Part shown: piece after piece, positions 45,072 to 55,853 of the stretch
How the letters are laid out: each line of letters opens with the position of its first letter
How positions within the stretch are numbered: position 1 is the first letter of the stretch
Source: Mesorhizobium loti R88b
GTDB taxonomy: Bacteria > Pseudomonadota > Alphaproteobacteria > Rhizobiales > Rhizobiaceae
Reading direction: 5' to 3'
DNA length: 64,000 bases
NCBI RefSeq assembly: GCF_013170845.1
Contig: NZ_CP033367.1
Coordinates: 1,860,001-1,924,000, forward strand
Program-made: the position numbers and the translations under genes
The notes under the pieces: model-generated
The model's database searches: none
What the model saw: only the letters and a program-made list of their open reading frames with translations
Told to the model about the DNA's origin: nothing

Positions 45072-45278
45072 CTAGATCAGCGGGTCTAGGAAGAACTTCT
45101 TGTCCTTGACCGGTTTTTCCGGCTCCGGCGGCAGCGGCTGCTTGGCCTTCTCGGCATCCTTGCGGGCCTGTTCGGCGGCTTCATAGGGGGTGTCGAGACC
45201 GGCCTTGCGACCGCAAGCCGAAACGACAGCCAGCGCCGCCAGCAGCGTCAGCGTCACCAAAATCCTGCTTCCGGTCAT
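45072..45278 (-). CDS. lptM: LptM-type small lipoprotein (LPS translocon maturation)
   Basis: This 68-residue lipoprotein has a short signal and a lipobox ending VVSAC, followed by GRKAGLDTP, the LptM/YifL pattern, and a Lys/Pro-rich tail. LptM (YifL in E. coli) stabilises LptD folding in the outer membrane. The gene sits between argH and lysA, as in most rhizobia. ATG 45278 is used. Confidence 0.85.
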   Translation of the reverse strand: MTGSRILVTLTLLAALAVVSACGRKAGLDTPYEAAEQARKDAEKAKQPLPPEPEKPVKDKKFFLDPLI

Positions 45279-45348
45279 CGATCCATCCGTCCGAAATGTT
45301 TGCCAGCCGCCGCTTTTAGCCGAGTTCTCGATGTATTGCACCCCTGGC

Positions 45349-46749
45349 TTAGGCTTTCGCCAGTCGCTTTTTCCAGGTCCGGATCTGCTTCCTCACCTCC
45401 GACGGCGCGGTGCCGCCGAAGCTGGTGCGGCTCTTGACCGAGTTCTGCACCGCCAGCACCGAAAATATGTCCGCCGTGATGCCCGGATTGATCGATTGCA
45501 GGTCCTCGAGCGAAAGCTTCTCCAGGCTCACCTTCTTATCCTCGGCCAGCGCGACGGCGCGGCCGGTGACGTGATGCGCCTCGCGGAACGGCAGGCCCAG
45601 CGTGCGCACCAGCCAGTCGGCGAGGTCGGTCGCGGTCGCGTGGCCGGAGCCGGCGGCCTTCTTCATCGCCGCTGCGTTGACTGTCATGTCCGAGACCATG
45701 CCGGTCATCGCGGCCAGCATCAGGTCGAGGGTCTCGGCGGCATCGAAGACGGATTCCTTGTCTTCCTGCATGTCCTTGCCATAGGTCAAAGGCATGCCCT
45801 TCATCACGGTCAGCAGGCCGACCAGGTGACCGGTGACGCGTCCGGTCTTGCCACGCACCAGTTCGGCGGCGTCGGGGTTCTTCTTCTGCGGCATGATCGA
45901 GGAGCCGGTCGAAAAACTGTCCGACAGCCTGATGAAGCCGAACTGCGGCGTCGACCAGATGATGATTTCTTCCGCCAGCCGCGACAGATGCGTGGCGCAG
46001 ATCGCGGCCATGGCAAGGAACTCCAGCGCGAAATCGCGATCCGAAACGCTGTCCAGCGAATTGCGCATCGGCTCGCGGAAGCCGAGCGCCTTGGCGGTCT
46101 GGTGGCGGTCGATGGGGAAGCTGGTGCCGGCAAGGGCGGCAGCACCCAGCGGGCTCTCGTCCATGCGTTCGATCGCATCGCGGGTCCGCGACAGGTCGCG
46201 CGAAAACATCTCGACATAGGCCATGCAATGATGGCCGAAGGTCACCGGCTGCGCCGCCTGCATATGGGTAAAGCCCGGCATCACGGTCGCCGCATGTTCC
46301 TCGGCTCGCTCCAGCAGCGCAGTGATCAGGCCCTTCAGCGCCTCTGCGACGCGAAAGCATTCGTCCTTGACCCAAAGCCTCAGATCGACCGCCACCTGGT
46401 CGTTGCGCGAGCGCGCGGTGTGCAGGCGGCCGGCGGCCGGGCCGATCAGGTCGGCGAGGCGAGCCTCGACATTCATGTGGATGTCTTCCAGCCTGGTCGA
46501 AAACTCGAACGTACCGGCCTCGATCTCTTTCAGGATCGTGTTCAGCCCGTGAGCGATTTTTTCTTGATCGGCCGCCGAAATAATGCCCGTTTGCGCAAGC
46601 ATCTCGCTATGGGCGATCGAGCCGCGGATGTCCTGCGCGTAGAGTTTGCGGTCGAACGAGATCGACGCGTTGATCGCTTCCATGATCGCGGCCGGACCCG
46701 AGGCAAATCGTCCGCCCCACATCTGGTTGCTGGTCTTCTTGTCGCTCAT
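45349..46749 (-). CDS. argH: Argininosuccinate lyase
   Basis: This 466-residue enzyme splits argininosuccinate to arginine and fumarate, the last step of arginine synthesis. The fumarase/aspartase superfamily signature is [12 protein letters not shown], with other motifs [17 protein letters not shown] and [18 protein letters not shown]. ATG 46749 ([15 protein letters not shown]) is conserved. tlpA is divergent, 37 bases away. Confidence 0.96.
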   Translation of the reverse strand: MSDKKTSNQMWGGRFASGPAAIMEAINASISFDRKLYAQDIRGSIAHSEMLAQTGIISAADQEKIAHGLNTILKEIEAGTFEFSTRLEDIHMNVEARLADLIGPAAGRLHTARSRNDQVAVDLRLWVKDECFRVAEALKGLITALLERAEEHAATVMPGFTHMQAAQPVTFGHHCMAYVEMFSRDLSRTRDAIERMDESPLGAAALAGTSFPIDRHQTAKALGFREPMRNSLDSVSDRDFALEFLAMAAICATHLSRLAEEIIIWSTPQFGFIRLSDSFSTGSSIMPQKKNPDAAELVRGKTGRVTGHLVGLLTVMKGMPLTYGKDMQEDKESVFDAAETLDLMLAAMTGMVSDMTVNAAAMKKAAGSGHATATDLADWLVRTLGLPFREAHHVTGRAVALAEDKKVSLEKLSLEDLQSINPGITADIFSVLAVQNSVKSRTSFGGTAPSEVRKQIRTWKKRLAKA

Positions 46750-46786
46750 CGCTATAAAACCCGTGCTTCGGAGCAGTTTTGAGAAA

Positions 46787-47467
46787 ATGGCAGACGGAAA
46801 CAGATTTTTCCCGGCACCGCGCCTGATCCTCGCCGCCCTGGTGGCGGGAGTGCTGGCCGGCGCGGTCGCGGTATATGTCAGCGAGAGCCGGTCTGGCAAC
46901 AACGGCGCACCCCAAGCGGCGGTCGGCGACAGCAAGGACGACGTCGCCTGCGCCGCCAAGAGCGACCGGGCCAAGAAGGTCGCGGCTGCCGCCACCGGCG
47001 AGGTCGCCGCTTTGTTGCCCGCTGATCCGCCGCAATCCCTGAAGAGCCTTGCCTTCAATGGTCCGGACGGCAAGCCGATGACGATCGCCGATCATGCCGG
47101 CAAGACGGTGCTGCTCAATCTGTGGGCGACATGGTGCGCGCCGTGTCGCGCCGAAATGCCGGCGCTCGATGCGCTGCAGAAGGAAAAGGGCAGCGACGCC
47201 TTCCAGGTCGTGGCCGTCAATGTCGATGCCGGCGACGATCAAAAGCCGAAGAAATTTCTCAAGGACACAGGTGTCGAGGCGCTCGGTTACTACCGGGATT
47301 CGACGGTGGCGCTGTTCAACGACCTCAAGGCGCGTGGCCTGGCGCTCGGCCTTCCCGTCACCATGCTGATCGACGGCGAGGGTTGCCTGATCGCCCATAT
47401 GAACGGTCCGGCCGAATGGTCGGGGCCTGATGCCAAGCGGCTGGTCGAGACCGCACTCGGGTCGTAA
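46787..47467 (+). CDS. tlpA: TlpA/CycY-type thiol:disulfide oxidoreductase
   Basis: This 226-residue protein is anchored by an N-terminal helix ([19 protein letters not shown], about residues 12-31) with a periplasmic thioredoxin fold. The active site is WATWCAPC, with Cys117 and Cys120. TlpA-type proteins reduce periplasmic thiols, for example during cytochrome oxidase assembly. In rhizobia it is regularly divergent from argH. Its stop abuts the second palindromic repeat copy. Confidence 0.9.
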   Translation: MADGNRFFPAPRLILAALVAGVLAGAVAVYVSESRSGNNGAPQAAVGDSKDDVACAAKSDRAKKVAAAATGEVAALLPADPPQSLKSLAFNGPDGKPMTIADHAGKTVLLNLWATWCAPCRAEMPALDALQKEKGSDAFQVVAVNVDAGDDQKPKKFLKDTGVEALGYYRDSTVALFNDLKARGLALGLPVTMLIDGEGCLIAHMNGPAEWSGPDAKRLVETALGS

Positions 47468-47538
47468 GATCAAGCAATTCCAGGAAAAGTAGGCAACGGT
47501 TTTCCGAGGGAAAAGCGCGTAGCGCTTTCCCTAGACTA
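47465..47538. repeat. Palindromic repeat element, copy B
   Basis: This copy, in reverse orientation to copy A, shares AAGCAATTCCAGGAAAAG at 47472-47489 and the inner GGGAAAAGCGCG/CGCTTTCCC dyad (about 47508-47531). It lies between convergent tlpA and the MHYT gene. The minus-strand gene's stop lies at the right end (CTA at 47536-47538). Confidence 0.85.
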
Positions 47539-49986
47539 GGCCGAGCGCAGCTTTGACTTGAGCGATACAACACCGCCATCCTTGCGATGGGCGCGCGCCG
47601 GAGTGCGCTTGCCGTGGCCGGTCAGGTCGTCGAACGCCTCGATCGGTGCCGGCTTGCCGAGATAGTAGCCCTGGCCGATTTCGCAGGCTTCCGCGTCCAG
47701 GAACTTCAACTCGCCCAGCGTCTCGACGCCTTCGGCAAGAACCGGCAGGCCAAGGCCGCGCCCCAGCCCCAACACGGCGCGCACGATGGCCGCGACCTGG
47801 CCGTTGGTGTCCACCGCCTTGATGAAGGAGGAGTCGATCTTGATCTTGTCGAAAGGGAAGGCGCGCAGGTTGGAAAGCGAGGAATAGCCGGTTCCGAAAT
47901 CGTCCATGGCCACGCGCACGCCAAGTGCCTTGACCTGCCGCAAGGTTGCCAGCGCACGCGGCATGTCCTTCACCAGTGCGGTTTCGGTGATTTCGAGTTC
48001 CAGCCTGGCGGGGGCGAGGCCGGTTCTCAGCAAGGTCTCGTGCACCTTGCGGCCGAAATTGGGATTGTGAAGTTGTACCGCGGAGACGTTGACGGCGACC
48101 GCCAGCGGATTTTCCCAGCGGGCGGCTTCCTCGCAGGCCGCGTCGAGCACCCAGTCGCCGATCTGCCCGATAGCGCCGCTGTCCTCGGCCACCGGGATGA
48201 ATATGCCTGGGGGAACGTCGCCGCGCCCTGGATGGCGCCAGCGGATCAGGGCTTCGAAGCCAACCATCTTGCCGCTGCTGATCTCCTTCTGCGGCTGGTA
48301 GACGAGGTAGAATTCGCCGCGCACCACGGCCTGGCGCAATTCGTGCTCCATGACCCGCTTGTCGCGGGCCTCGGCGCCCATCGACGCCTCGAAATAGCGA
48401 TAGGTATCCCGGCCTTCGGTCTTGGCGCGATAGAGTGCCGTGTCGGCATGACTGATCAGGCTGGTCTGGTCCTCGGCATCGAGCGGATAGATCGCGATGC
48501 CGATGCTGGCCGAGACGAGGCCGCCGCCGACCGCGCCCCGGTTTTCCCCGCGCATGGCGGCGAGCAGTGACCCGGCGATTCGGCCAGCCGCCTGCGGGTC
48601 GGGCAGGTCGGGCGCGATGACGGCGAATTCGTCGCCGCCGAGGCGCGCAAGCATCTGGCCGTGGCGCAGAACGCCGGCCGCGCAGGTCGCCACTTTCTGC
48701 AGCATCGCATCGCCGGCGCCATGACCGTAAAGGTCGTTCACCTCCTTGAAGCGGTCGAGGTCGAACAGCAGAAGCGCAAGATGCCGGCCTTTGACGCCCT
48801 TGCCGGTATTGGCGATCCTGGTCATGGATGCGATTTCCGCGTCAAGACGGCTGGAGAAGGAACGGCGATTGGCAAGCCCTGTCAGCGGGTCGAAATGGGC
48901 GAGGCGAAGGATCTCCTGCTCCGCCTTCTTGCGTTCGCGAACGTCGCGGACAGCGATGACGTTGTGGGGCTTACCGCAATAGTCGATGCTTCGGGCGATC
49001 AGCTCTACGGGAATTCGCGTTCCGTCGCGGTTCCTCAATTCCGCCTCCCGCGGCTGGCCTTCCAAGCCGGCCGCGTCGGCTGCAGTGCGTTCGTCGAAGA
49101 GCTCGCCCAGATCCGTGCCGGCAAGCATTGCCGCCGGCGTGCCGGTCAGCTTGCCCATGCTGTCATTGGCACTGACGATGCGGTTGCCGTCGCAGACGAT
49201 CAGGCCTTCCACGGCGGCATTGGCCAGGCCGTGCATGCGGTCGACCTCGAGCTTTTGGCGACGGAAGCGCAAATCGATCCACAGCGCCGATGCCGACAAC
49301 ACCAGGATCACCAGAGTGGCGGCCGCGGCCGCGAAAGCCTGCGAGGTCGGCTCGATCGTGTATTCGGATATGACGATCGAGGAATCGGGAAAGATCGAGA
49401 CCGCACCCATGCCGATGAAATGCAAGGTGCAGATCGCCAGCGTCAGCAGCACCGCGCCGGCGGATGTCGCGGCCAGGGAGGGGCGGCGCAGCACGACACG
49501 CAGCGCCAGCGCCGCGAGCGTCACGCCAGCCAGCAGGGAGACGGCGACAAGCAGCAGGTTCCACTCGATCCGGCCCTGGACCTCGAACGCCGCCATGCCG
49601 ATGTAGTGCATGGCGGCGATGCCGCCACCCAGAACGGCGCCACCGACGAGATGATAATCGAGCTCGTCCCGCAAGGTGGCGATCCACATACCGGCCGCCG
49701 TCAGCGTGACCGAGGCAGCGAGCGAGAGCACGGAAAGCGCCGGCTCGTAGGCACTGGGAATGCCCGGCGTGAACGCAAGCATGGCGATGAAATGCGTTGC
49801 CCAGATGCCGAAGCCGGTCGACGTGGCCGCGATCATCAGCCAGGCAAGCCTGTTCCGGTCCGCTGAGCGGCTGATGTGGCGAAGCAGGCTGACAGCAGAG
49901 AAACAGGAAATTCCGCAGATCAGTGCGGCGAGCGCGACCAGTCTCAGATCGTGCTGGTTCACGATGCAATTGTAGACCGTCAACAT
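47536..49986 (-). CDS. MHYT-PAS-GGDEF-EAL cyclic-di-GMP signalling protein
   Basis: This 816-residue membrane protein has an N-terminal MHYT sensor domain (about residues 10-230, with WATHFIAML, AAMHYIGM and CTLHFIGM), a PAS domain (about 255-370), a GGDEF domain with the intact RLGGDEF motif and an EAL domain with EALIRW, ITETALV, MDDFGTGYSSL and LAEGVET. MHYT domains are thought to bind copper and sense O2, CO or NO. Both diguanylate cyclase and phosphodiesterase motifs look complete, so it may be bifunctional. ATG 49986 gives MLTVYNCIVNQHDL. Confidence 0.92.
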   Translation of the reverse strand: MLTVYNCIVNQHDLRLVALAALICGISCFSAVSLLRHISRSADRNRLAWLMIAATSTGFGIWATHFIAMLAFTPGIPSAYEPALSVLSLAASVTLTAAGMWIATLRDELDYHLVGGAVLGGGIAAMHYIGMAAFEVQGRIEWNLLLVAVSLLAGVTLAALALRVVLRRPSLAATSAGAVLLTLAICTLHFIGMGAVSIFPDSSIVISEYTIEPTSQAFAAAAATLVILVLSASALWIDLRFRRQKLEVDRMHGLANAAVEGLIVCDGNRIVSANDSMGKLTGTPAAMLAGTDLGELFDERTAADAAGLEGQPREAELRNRDGTRIPVELIARSIDYCGKPHNVIAVRDVRERKKAEQEILRLAHFDPLTGLANRRSFSSRLDAEIASMTRIANTGKGVKGRHLALLLFDLDRFKEVNDLYGHGAGDAMLQKVATCAAGVLRHGQMLARLGGDEFAVIAPDLPDPQAAGRIAGSLLAAMRGENRGAVGGGLVSASIGIAIYPLDAEDQTSLISHADTALYRAKTEGRDTYRYFEASMGAEARDKRVMEHELRQAVVRGEFYLVYQPQKEISSGKMVGFEALIRWRHPGRGDVPPGIFIPVAEDSGAIGQIGDWVLDAACEEAARWENPLAVAVNVSAVQLHNPNFGRKVHETLLRTGLAPARLELEITETALVKDMPRALATLRQVKALGVRVAMDDFGTGYSSLSNLRAFPFDKIKIDSSFIKAVDTNGQVAAIVRAVLGLGRGLGLPVLAEGVETLGELKFLDAEACEIGQGYYLGKPAPIEAFDDLTGHGKRTPARAHRKDGGVVSLKSKLRSA

Positions 49987-50360
49987 CTTATTTCCCCAAG
50001 CCCACCGGAGATAAGAAACGAAATATGACTGATTAATGCTTGGCTGTTGAAGGATCGATAAGTCCGCCTGCAACCGTAGCGTGCTTTCTCGGCGCAGGCG
50101 TCAGCTGCCGCACCGACATTTCATGACCCCTTTAGTCGGATAATCATGGCTGCCGGTCATGGTCTTTACGCCCTCAACAGACGCCCTAGCTAGAAAGGCG
50201 CCGGTGTGACGTTTTGATGCCGGCCAAGCCGCCGAAGGCGAGGAATGAGCAGCTGTGCAAAGGCCGGAGGCCACAACAGAACTGTCACATACCTTCTCTA
50301 AGAGAGCGGGCAAGGACTTGCGCAAGACCCTTGTCTCTAGCCACTCAAGAGGGAAAACCC
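49987..50360. other. Intergenic region between the MHYT gene and ugpB
   Basis: This 374-base gap holds two divergent promoters, and I find no gene. Near ugpB a partial Pho-box-like stretch, CTGTCAC-ATAC-CTTCTCT (50282-50299), has one good and one poor half relative to CTGTCAT-N4-CTGTCAT. PhoB control is known for ugp in enterobacteria and Sinorhizobium; here it is only suggested. AGAGGG precedes the ugpB ATG. Confidence 0.4.
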
Positions 50361-51713
50361 ATGACCATGATCAAGCGGGGCTTTGCTGCCCTTGCCGCTG
50401 GCGCGCTCAGCACCGCGCTCGCAATGCCTGCCTTTGCAGAGCCGGTAAAATTCGATTTCTGGTTCGGCCTTTCAGGCGATCTCGCCCGTGTCGTCGACAC
50501 GATGTGCAAGAACTTCAACGCTTCGCAGTCCGATTATGAGGTGGTCTGCACCAGTCAGGGCAATTACGACGCCACGCTGCAGAACACCATCGCTGCCTTC
50601 CGTGCCGGCAAGCAGCCGACCGTCGTTCAGGTCTATGACGTCGGCACCGCCACCATGATGCTGTCGGGCGCCTACAAGCCCGCCGACAAGCTGATGGAAG
50701 AAAACGGCTACAAGATCGACTACGCCGACTATTTCCCCGGTATCGCGCGCTATTACGCGACGTCGAAGGGCGAAATGCTGTCCTTCCCGTTCAATTCCTC
50801 GACCGCGCTGATGTACTGGAACAAGGACGCCTTCGCCAAGATCGGCAAGACCGAAGCGCCAAAGACTTGGGAAGATGTCGGCGCCGACCTTCAGGCCATG
50901 AAGGACGCCGGCTATGAATGCCCGATGGCGATCAACATCTCGGCCAACGAAAGCTGGCAGCTGATGGAGCAGTTCTCGGCCATCCACAATCAGCCGGTCG
51001 CCACCAAGAACAACGGCTATGACGGCCTCGACGCGCGCCTGGAAGTCAACAAGACCAAGTTCGTCCAGTACGTCACCGACTTGAAGAAGTGGTATGATTC
51101 CGGTCTTATCAAGATCAAGTCCAAGGACCTCGGCCAGGACATGGTTCAGGCCTTCGCCTCGGGCACCTGCCAGGTCATCCTGACGTCGGTCGGCGACCAC
51201 GGCACCGTCGGCCGGACCCAGAAGGAAGGCATGAACTGGGATGTTGCCGAACTGCCGGTCTATGCCGGCACCGAGCGCAAGAATTCGCTCGTCGGCGGCG
51301 CTTCGCTGTGGGTTCTCTCGGGTAAGTCGGATGCCGAGTACAAGGGCGCGGCCGCGTTCCTCAACTTCATCCACGATCCCAAAACGGCGCTGTTCTGGTC
51401 GACCAACACCGGCTACATCCCGGTGACCAAGTCGGGCTTCGACTACATGAAGGGCCAGGGCTTCTACGACAAGGCGCCCTACAAGGGCCGTGAAACCGCG
51501 ATCGCCAGCCTGACCGCGTCCGAGCCGACCGAAGTCACCCGCGGTGTGCGCCTGGGCAACTTCACCCAGATCCGCGCCGAGTTCGGCACGCAGATGCAGG
51601 CGATCTTCGCCAACAAGGTCAGCGTCCAGGAAGGCCTCGACACGCTGGTCAAGAACGGCGACGCCATCCTCGACCGCTTCCAGCAGACCTATCCGGGTAA
51701 GACCCTGCCCTGA
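50361..51713 (+). CDS. ugpB: sn-Glycerol-3-phosphate ABC transporter substrate-binding protein
   Basis: This 450-residue periplasmic protein has a signal peptide ending AMPAFAEP (about residues 20-27) and the family 1 solute-binding fold with FDFWFGLSGDLARVVDTM and QVYDVGTATMMLSGAY. It should capture sn-glycerol-3-phosphate or glycerophosphocholine for phosphate and carbon scavenging. It leads the ugpBAEC operon. A hairpin separates it from ugpA. Confidence 0.93.
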   Translation: MTMIKRGFAALAAGALSTALAMPAFAEPVKFDFWFGLSGDLARVVDTMCKNFNASQSDYEVVCTSQGNYDATLQNTIAAFRAGKQPTVVQVYDVGTATMMLSGAYKPADKLMEENGYKIDYADYFPGIARYYATSKGEMLSFPFNSSTALMYWNKDAFAKIGKTEAPKTWEDVGADLQAMKDAGYECPMAINISANESWQLMEQFSAIHNQPVATKNNGYDGLDARLEVNKTKFVQYVTDLKKWYDSGLIKIKSKDLGQDMVQAFASGTCQVILTSVGDHGTVGRTQKEGMNWDVAELPVYAGTERKNSLVGGASLWVLSGKSDAEYKGAAAFLNFIHDPKTALFWSTNTGYIPVTKSGFDYMKGQGFYDKAPYKGRETAIASLTASEPTEVTRGVRLGNFTQIRAEFGTQMQAIFANKVSVQEGLDTLVKNGDAILDRFQQTYPGKTLP

Positions 51714-51729
51714 TCCCGGGTAGCGGAAG

Positions 51730-51758
51730 GGCCGTCCGTCCAGATTCGACGGGCGGCC
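51730..51758 (+). terminator. Hairpin between ugpB and ugpA
   Basis: GGCCGTCCGTC (51730-51740) and GACGGGCGGCC (51748-51758) form an 11-bp stem with one G-U around a 7-base loop. No long T-run follows, so it probably lets the binding protein be made in excess over the permeases by partial termination or RNA stabilisation. Confidence 0.65.
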
Positions 51759-51817
51759 ATTTCGTATATTAATCTCATCTTTGCTCTAAGTGGCCGTTGT
51801 GCGGCATCGGCGGACCG

Positions 51818-52702
51818 ATGGAAAAACGCGTTACCTTCAGCAGTTGGACGATCGGCATCCTTTTCGCGGTGCCGCAACTGCTTCTTATCTTCACCTTCTT
51901 CTACTGGCCGGCCGGCCAGGCCGTATACTGGTCGCTGACGTTGCAGCAGCCCTGGGGCGGTGGCAACATCTGGGTCGGGCTCGACAATTTCCGCTCGATC
52001 CTGGCCAACGCCGACTACTGGAACTCGATTACCGCCAGCCTCGTCTTTGCCGGCATCAGCACCGGGCTTGCGATGTTCATCGCGCTCGTGCTCGCCGCCT
52101 TGACCGATCGGCAACTCGCTGGCTCGCGCCTCTATCGCGTGGTGCTGATCTGGCCCTATGGCATCGCTGCGCCCGCGCTGGCGCTGGCGTTCCGCTTCAT
52201 CCTGGCGCCGGAGGCGGGGTTCCTTTCCGTCGTCAACCGGATGTGGCCGGGGATCTGGGATCCGGGTCTCGATGGCGCGGATGCCATGGCGTCGATCATC
52301 GTCGCCTTCTCGTGGAAATATGTCGGCTACAACTTCATCTTCTTCCTCGCCGCGTTCCAGGCCATACCCCGCTCGCTGATCGAGGCCGCCGCAATGGACG
52401 GTTCGGGCGTCATCAGGCGTTTCTGGGACATCCAGTTCCCGCTGATCACGCCGACGATCTTCTTCCTTCTGGTCATCAACATCACCGAAAGCTTCCAGGA
52501 TTCCTTCGGCATCGTCGACATCATGACATCAGGCGGGCCGGCGAACGCAACCAATCTGATGGTCTACAAGATCTATTCCGACGGCTTCAAAGGTCTGGAT
52601 TATTCGGGTGCCGCCGCGCAGAGCATCATCCTGATGCTGCTTATCATCCTGCTCACCATCTTCCAGTTCCGCTTCATCGAGCGGCGCGTGCACTACGGGT
52701 GA
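51818..52702 (+). CDS. ugpA: sn-Glycerol-3-phosphate ABC transporter permease UgpA
   Basis: This 294-residue inner-membrane permease has six helices and the EAA loop with EAAAMDGSGVIRRFWDIQFP. It pairs with UgpE to form the channel. The ATG at 51818 gives MEKRVTFSSWTIG; an in-frame TTG upstream is less likely. Confidence 0.93.
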   Translation: MEKRVTFSSWTIGILFAVPQLLLIFTFFYWPAGQAVYWSLTLQQPWGGGNIWVGLDNFRSILANADYWNSITASLVFAGISTGLAMFIALVLAALTDRQLAGSRLYRVVLIWPYGIAAPALALAFRFILAPEAGFLSVVNRMWPGIWDPGLDGADAMASIIVAFSWKYVGYNFIFFLAAFQAIPRSLIEAAAMDGSGVIRRFWDIQFPLITPTIFFLLVINITESFQDSFGIVDIMTSGGPANATNLMVYKIYSDGFKGLDYSGAAAQSIILMLLIILLTIFQFRFIERRVHYG

Positions 52703-52709
52703 GGATGAC

Positions 52710-53624
52710 ATGGTAGAGCGCACCCCATTCCTCAATTTCTTCACGCATCTGATCCTGTTCATCGGCTTTGTCTTCTGTATCGCGCCGTTCCTGATTGTCG
52801 CCATCGCCGCGTCCCACAACCTCAAGGATGTCAACGATGTGCCGATGTCGCTGCTGCCGGGCAGCGACTTCTGGGTCAACATCAAGACGGCTTGGGTGAC
52901 AGCCGATCTCGGCCCCAAACTGCTCAACAGCTTCATCGTCGCCGGCGGCGTGGCGGCGGGCAAAGTGATCATTTCGGCGCTCACCGCCTTCTCGATCGTC
53001 TATTTCCGCTTTCCCGGCCGGATGTTCATGTTCTGGCTGATCTTCATCACGCTGATGCTGCCGCTGGAAGTGCGCATCGTGCCGACCTACGCGGTCGTCG
53101 CCAACGTGCTGTCGCCCTATCAGGCCATCCTCGATTTGACAGGCTTGAGCTGGCTGATCGAGAAGGTGTCGGGGGTGCAGGTCTCGCTCAACCTCGGGCT
53201 GCTCAATTCCTACCCCGGACTGATCCTGCCGTTGGTCGCCACGGCGACCGGCACATTCCTCTACCGGCAGTTCTTCCTCACCCTGCCGGATGAACTGACC
53301 GAGGCGGCGCGCATGGACGGGGCCGGGCCACTGCGTTTCTTCATCGATGTCCTTCTTCCGCTGTCGCGCAACAATATGGCCGCTCTCGGCACCATCATGT
53401 TCCTCTGGGCCTGGAACCAGTATCTGTGGCCGCTGCTCATCACCACCGACCAGTCGCATGCGATGGCAGTGACCGAGTTAAAGCAGCTCATTCCCAATGT
53501 CGGCGGCACTCCGGAATGGCATATTGCCATGGCAGGCACGCTTATCATCATGCTGCCGCCGCTGCTTGTCGTGGTGCTCATGCAACGCTGGATCGTGCGT
53601 GGCCTGATCGCCACCGAGAAATAA
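52710..53624 (+). CDS. ugpE: sn-Glycerol-3-phosphate ABC transporter permease UgpE
   Basis: This 304-residue permease has six helices and the EAA motif with [20 protein letters not shown]. It is seven bases after ugpA, so the two are coupled. It completes the membrane channel. Confidence 0.93.
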   Translation: MVERTPFLNFFTHLILFIGFVFCIAPFLIVAIAASHNLKDVNDVPMSLLPGSDFWVNIKTAWVTADLGPKLLNSFIVAGGVAAGKVIISALTAFSIVYFRFPGRMFMFWLIFITLMLPLEVRIVPTYAVVANVLSPYQAILDLTGLSWLIEKVSGVQVSLNLGLLNSYPGLILPLVATATGTFLYRQFFLTLPDELTEAARMDGAGPLRFFIDVLLPLSRNNMAALGTIMFLWAWNQYLWPLLITTDQSHAMAVTELKQLIPNVGGTPEWHIAMAGTLIIMLPPLLVVVLMQRWIVRGLIATEK

Positions 53625-53637
53625 CAGGAGACAAACA

Positions 53638-54738
<1,101 letters not shown>

Positions 54739-54745
54739 TCTTCAA

Positions 54746-54776
54746 GCCTGAGCCGTAAGCCTTCGGACGCTCAGGC
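54746..54776. terminator. Hairpin shared by convergent ugpC and fbpC
   Basis: GCCTGAGC (54746-54753) and GCTCAGGC (54769-54776) make a perfect 8-bp stem. The right arm overlaps the fbpC stop codon. It could serve as a weak bidirectional terminator. No T-run is seen. Confidence 0.45.
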
Positions 54777-55853
54777 GAAGACATGCGCCTTTCCCGACAC
54801 GGTCAGCCGCACGATCTCGCCGACCGCCGGCGCGTCCATGCCGGATTTGCGCAGGATCAGCGGCGTGTTGCCGATGGCGGCGGCGTCCGGCGGGTCGGAA
54901 TTGTTCAGGAGCCGCACCGCGATCGTGCACGTCGAGCCGGCGAATTCCGATTCCGTCACCTCGCCGAACGGCATGTCCGATGTACCAGACATGCCTTCGC
55001 GCGACGTTCTTTTCAATGCGATCTGCTCCGGCCGCAGCATGATGCGGGCGACATCGCGCCGCTCCTTTGTGTCGACAGCGATGCGGCCGAGAGATGAGTT
55101 GGCGAAGCCATCTGATATCTTTGCCGGCAGGATGATGGCGTCGCCGAGGAATTCGGCGATCATCCTGTCCTTCGGCTTGAGGTAAAGGTCGCGCGGCGTG
55201 CCGACCTGCGAGAATTTTCCGTCGCGCATCACCGCCACCTGGGCAGCGAAGGACAGCGCTTCGGCCTGGTCATGCGTCACCAGGATGGTGGTGATACCGG
55301 CCGCCTCCAGAAGTTCGGCCACCGCCTTGCGCATCGAGGCGCGCAGGCCAGTGTCGAGTGCCGAGAACGGCTCGTCGAGCAGCATCAGCCTCGGCTTCAT
55401 CGCCATGGCACGGGCGAGCGCCACGCGCTGCTGCTGGCCGCCGGAAAGTTCGTGCGGACGGCGCTTGAGGATCGCCTTGTCCAGGCCGACGATATAGGCG
55501 AGCTCTACGATGCGCTCGGCGCGCTTGTCCTCGTTCCGGCCCATGCCGAAACCGATGTTGTCGCCAATGGTCAAATGCGGGAACAGGGCGCCGTCCTGCG
55601 CCACAACGCCGATGCCGCGGCGATGCGCCGGCACCGCCACACCGCCATTGGCCAGCGCCTCACCGTCGAGCGCGATGCGGCCCTGGTCGGGTGCCTCGAA
55701 GCCGGCGATCAGTCGCAGCAAGGTGGTTTTGCCACAGCCGGATGGTCCGACGATCGCCGTGCGGCTGCCGCTGGCGACGCTCAGGTCGACACCGGCCAGC
55801 GCGGCGACCGGGCCGTAATGCTTTTTCAGGCCGCTGATTTCGAGAAAGCTCAT
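54771..55853 (-). CDS. fbpC: Iron(III) ABC transporter ATP-binding protein FbpC
   Basis: This 360-residue ABC ATPase has Walker A GPSGCGKT at 36-43, signature LSGGQQQR and Walker [13 protein letters not shown], plus a TOBE-type C-terminus. It fits the FbpC/putative iron and thiamine-type subgroup, and its neighbours are an iron-type binding protein and a fused permease. Its ATG overlaps the fbpB stop. Confidence 0.9.
   Translation of the reverse strand: MSFLEISGLKKHYGPVAALAGVDLSVASGSRTAIVGPSGCGKTTLLRLIAGFEAPDQGRIALDGEALANGGVAVPAHRRGIGVVAQDGALFPHLTIGDNIGFGMGRNEDKRAERIVELAYIVGLDKAILKRRPHELSGGQQQRVALARAMAMKPRLMLLDEPFSALDTGLRASMRKAVAELLEAAGITTILVTHDQAEALSFAAQVAVMRDGKFSQVGTPRDLYLKPKDRMIAEFLGDAIILPAKISDGFANSSLGRIAVDTKERRDVARIMLRPEQIALKRTSREGMSGTSDMPFGEVTESEFAGSTCTIAVRLLNNSDPPDAAAIGNTPLILRKSGMDAPAVGEIVRLTVSGKAHVFA

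Noticed and set aside
46607..47473. A minus-strand frame (288 codons) spanning the tlpA-argH junction.
   Set aside because: It is antisense to tlpA, and the two real genes explain the region fully.
50282..50299. A full Pho box before ugpB.
   Set aside because: Only the first half (CTGTCAC) is good; the second half matches poorly, so it is mentioned as a weak candidate and not as an assigned site.
50101..50325. A minus-strand small gene in the ugpB upstream region.
   Set aside because: No ribosome-binding site and low coding quality; it overlaps the likely ugpB promoter and leader.
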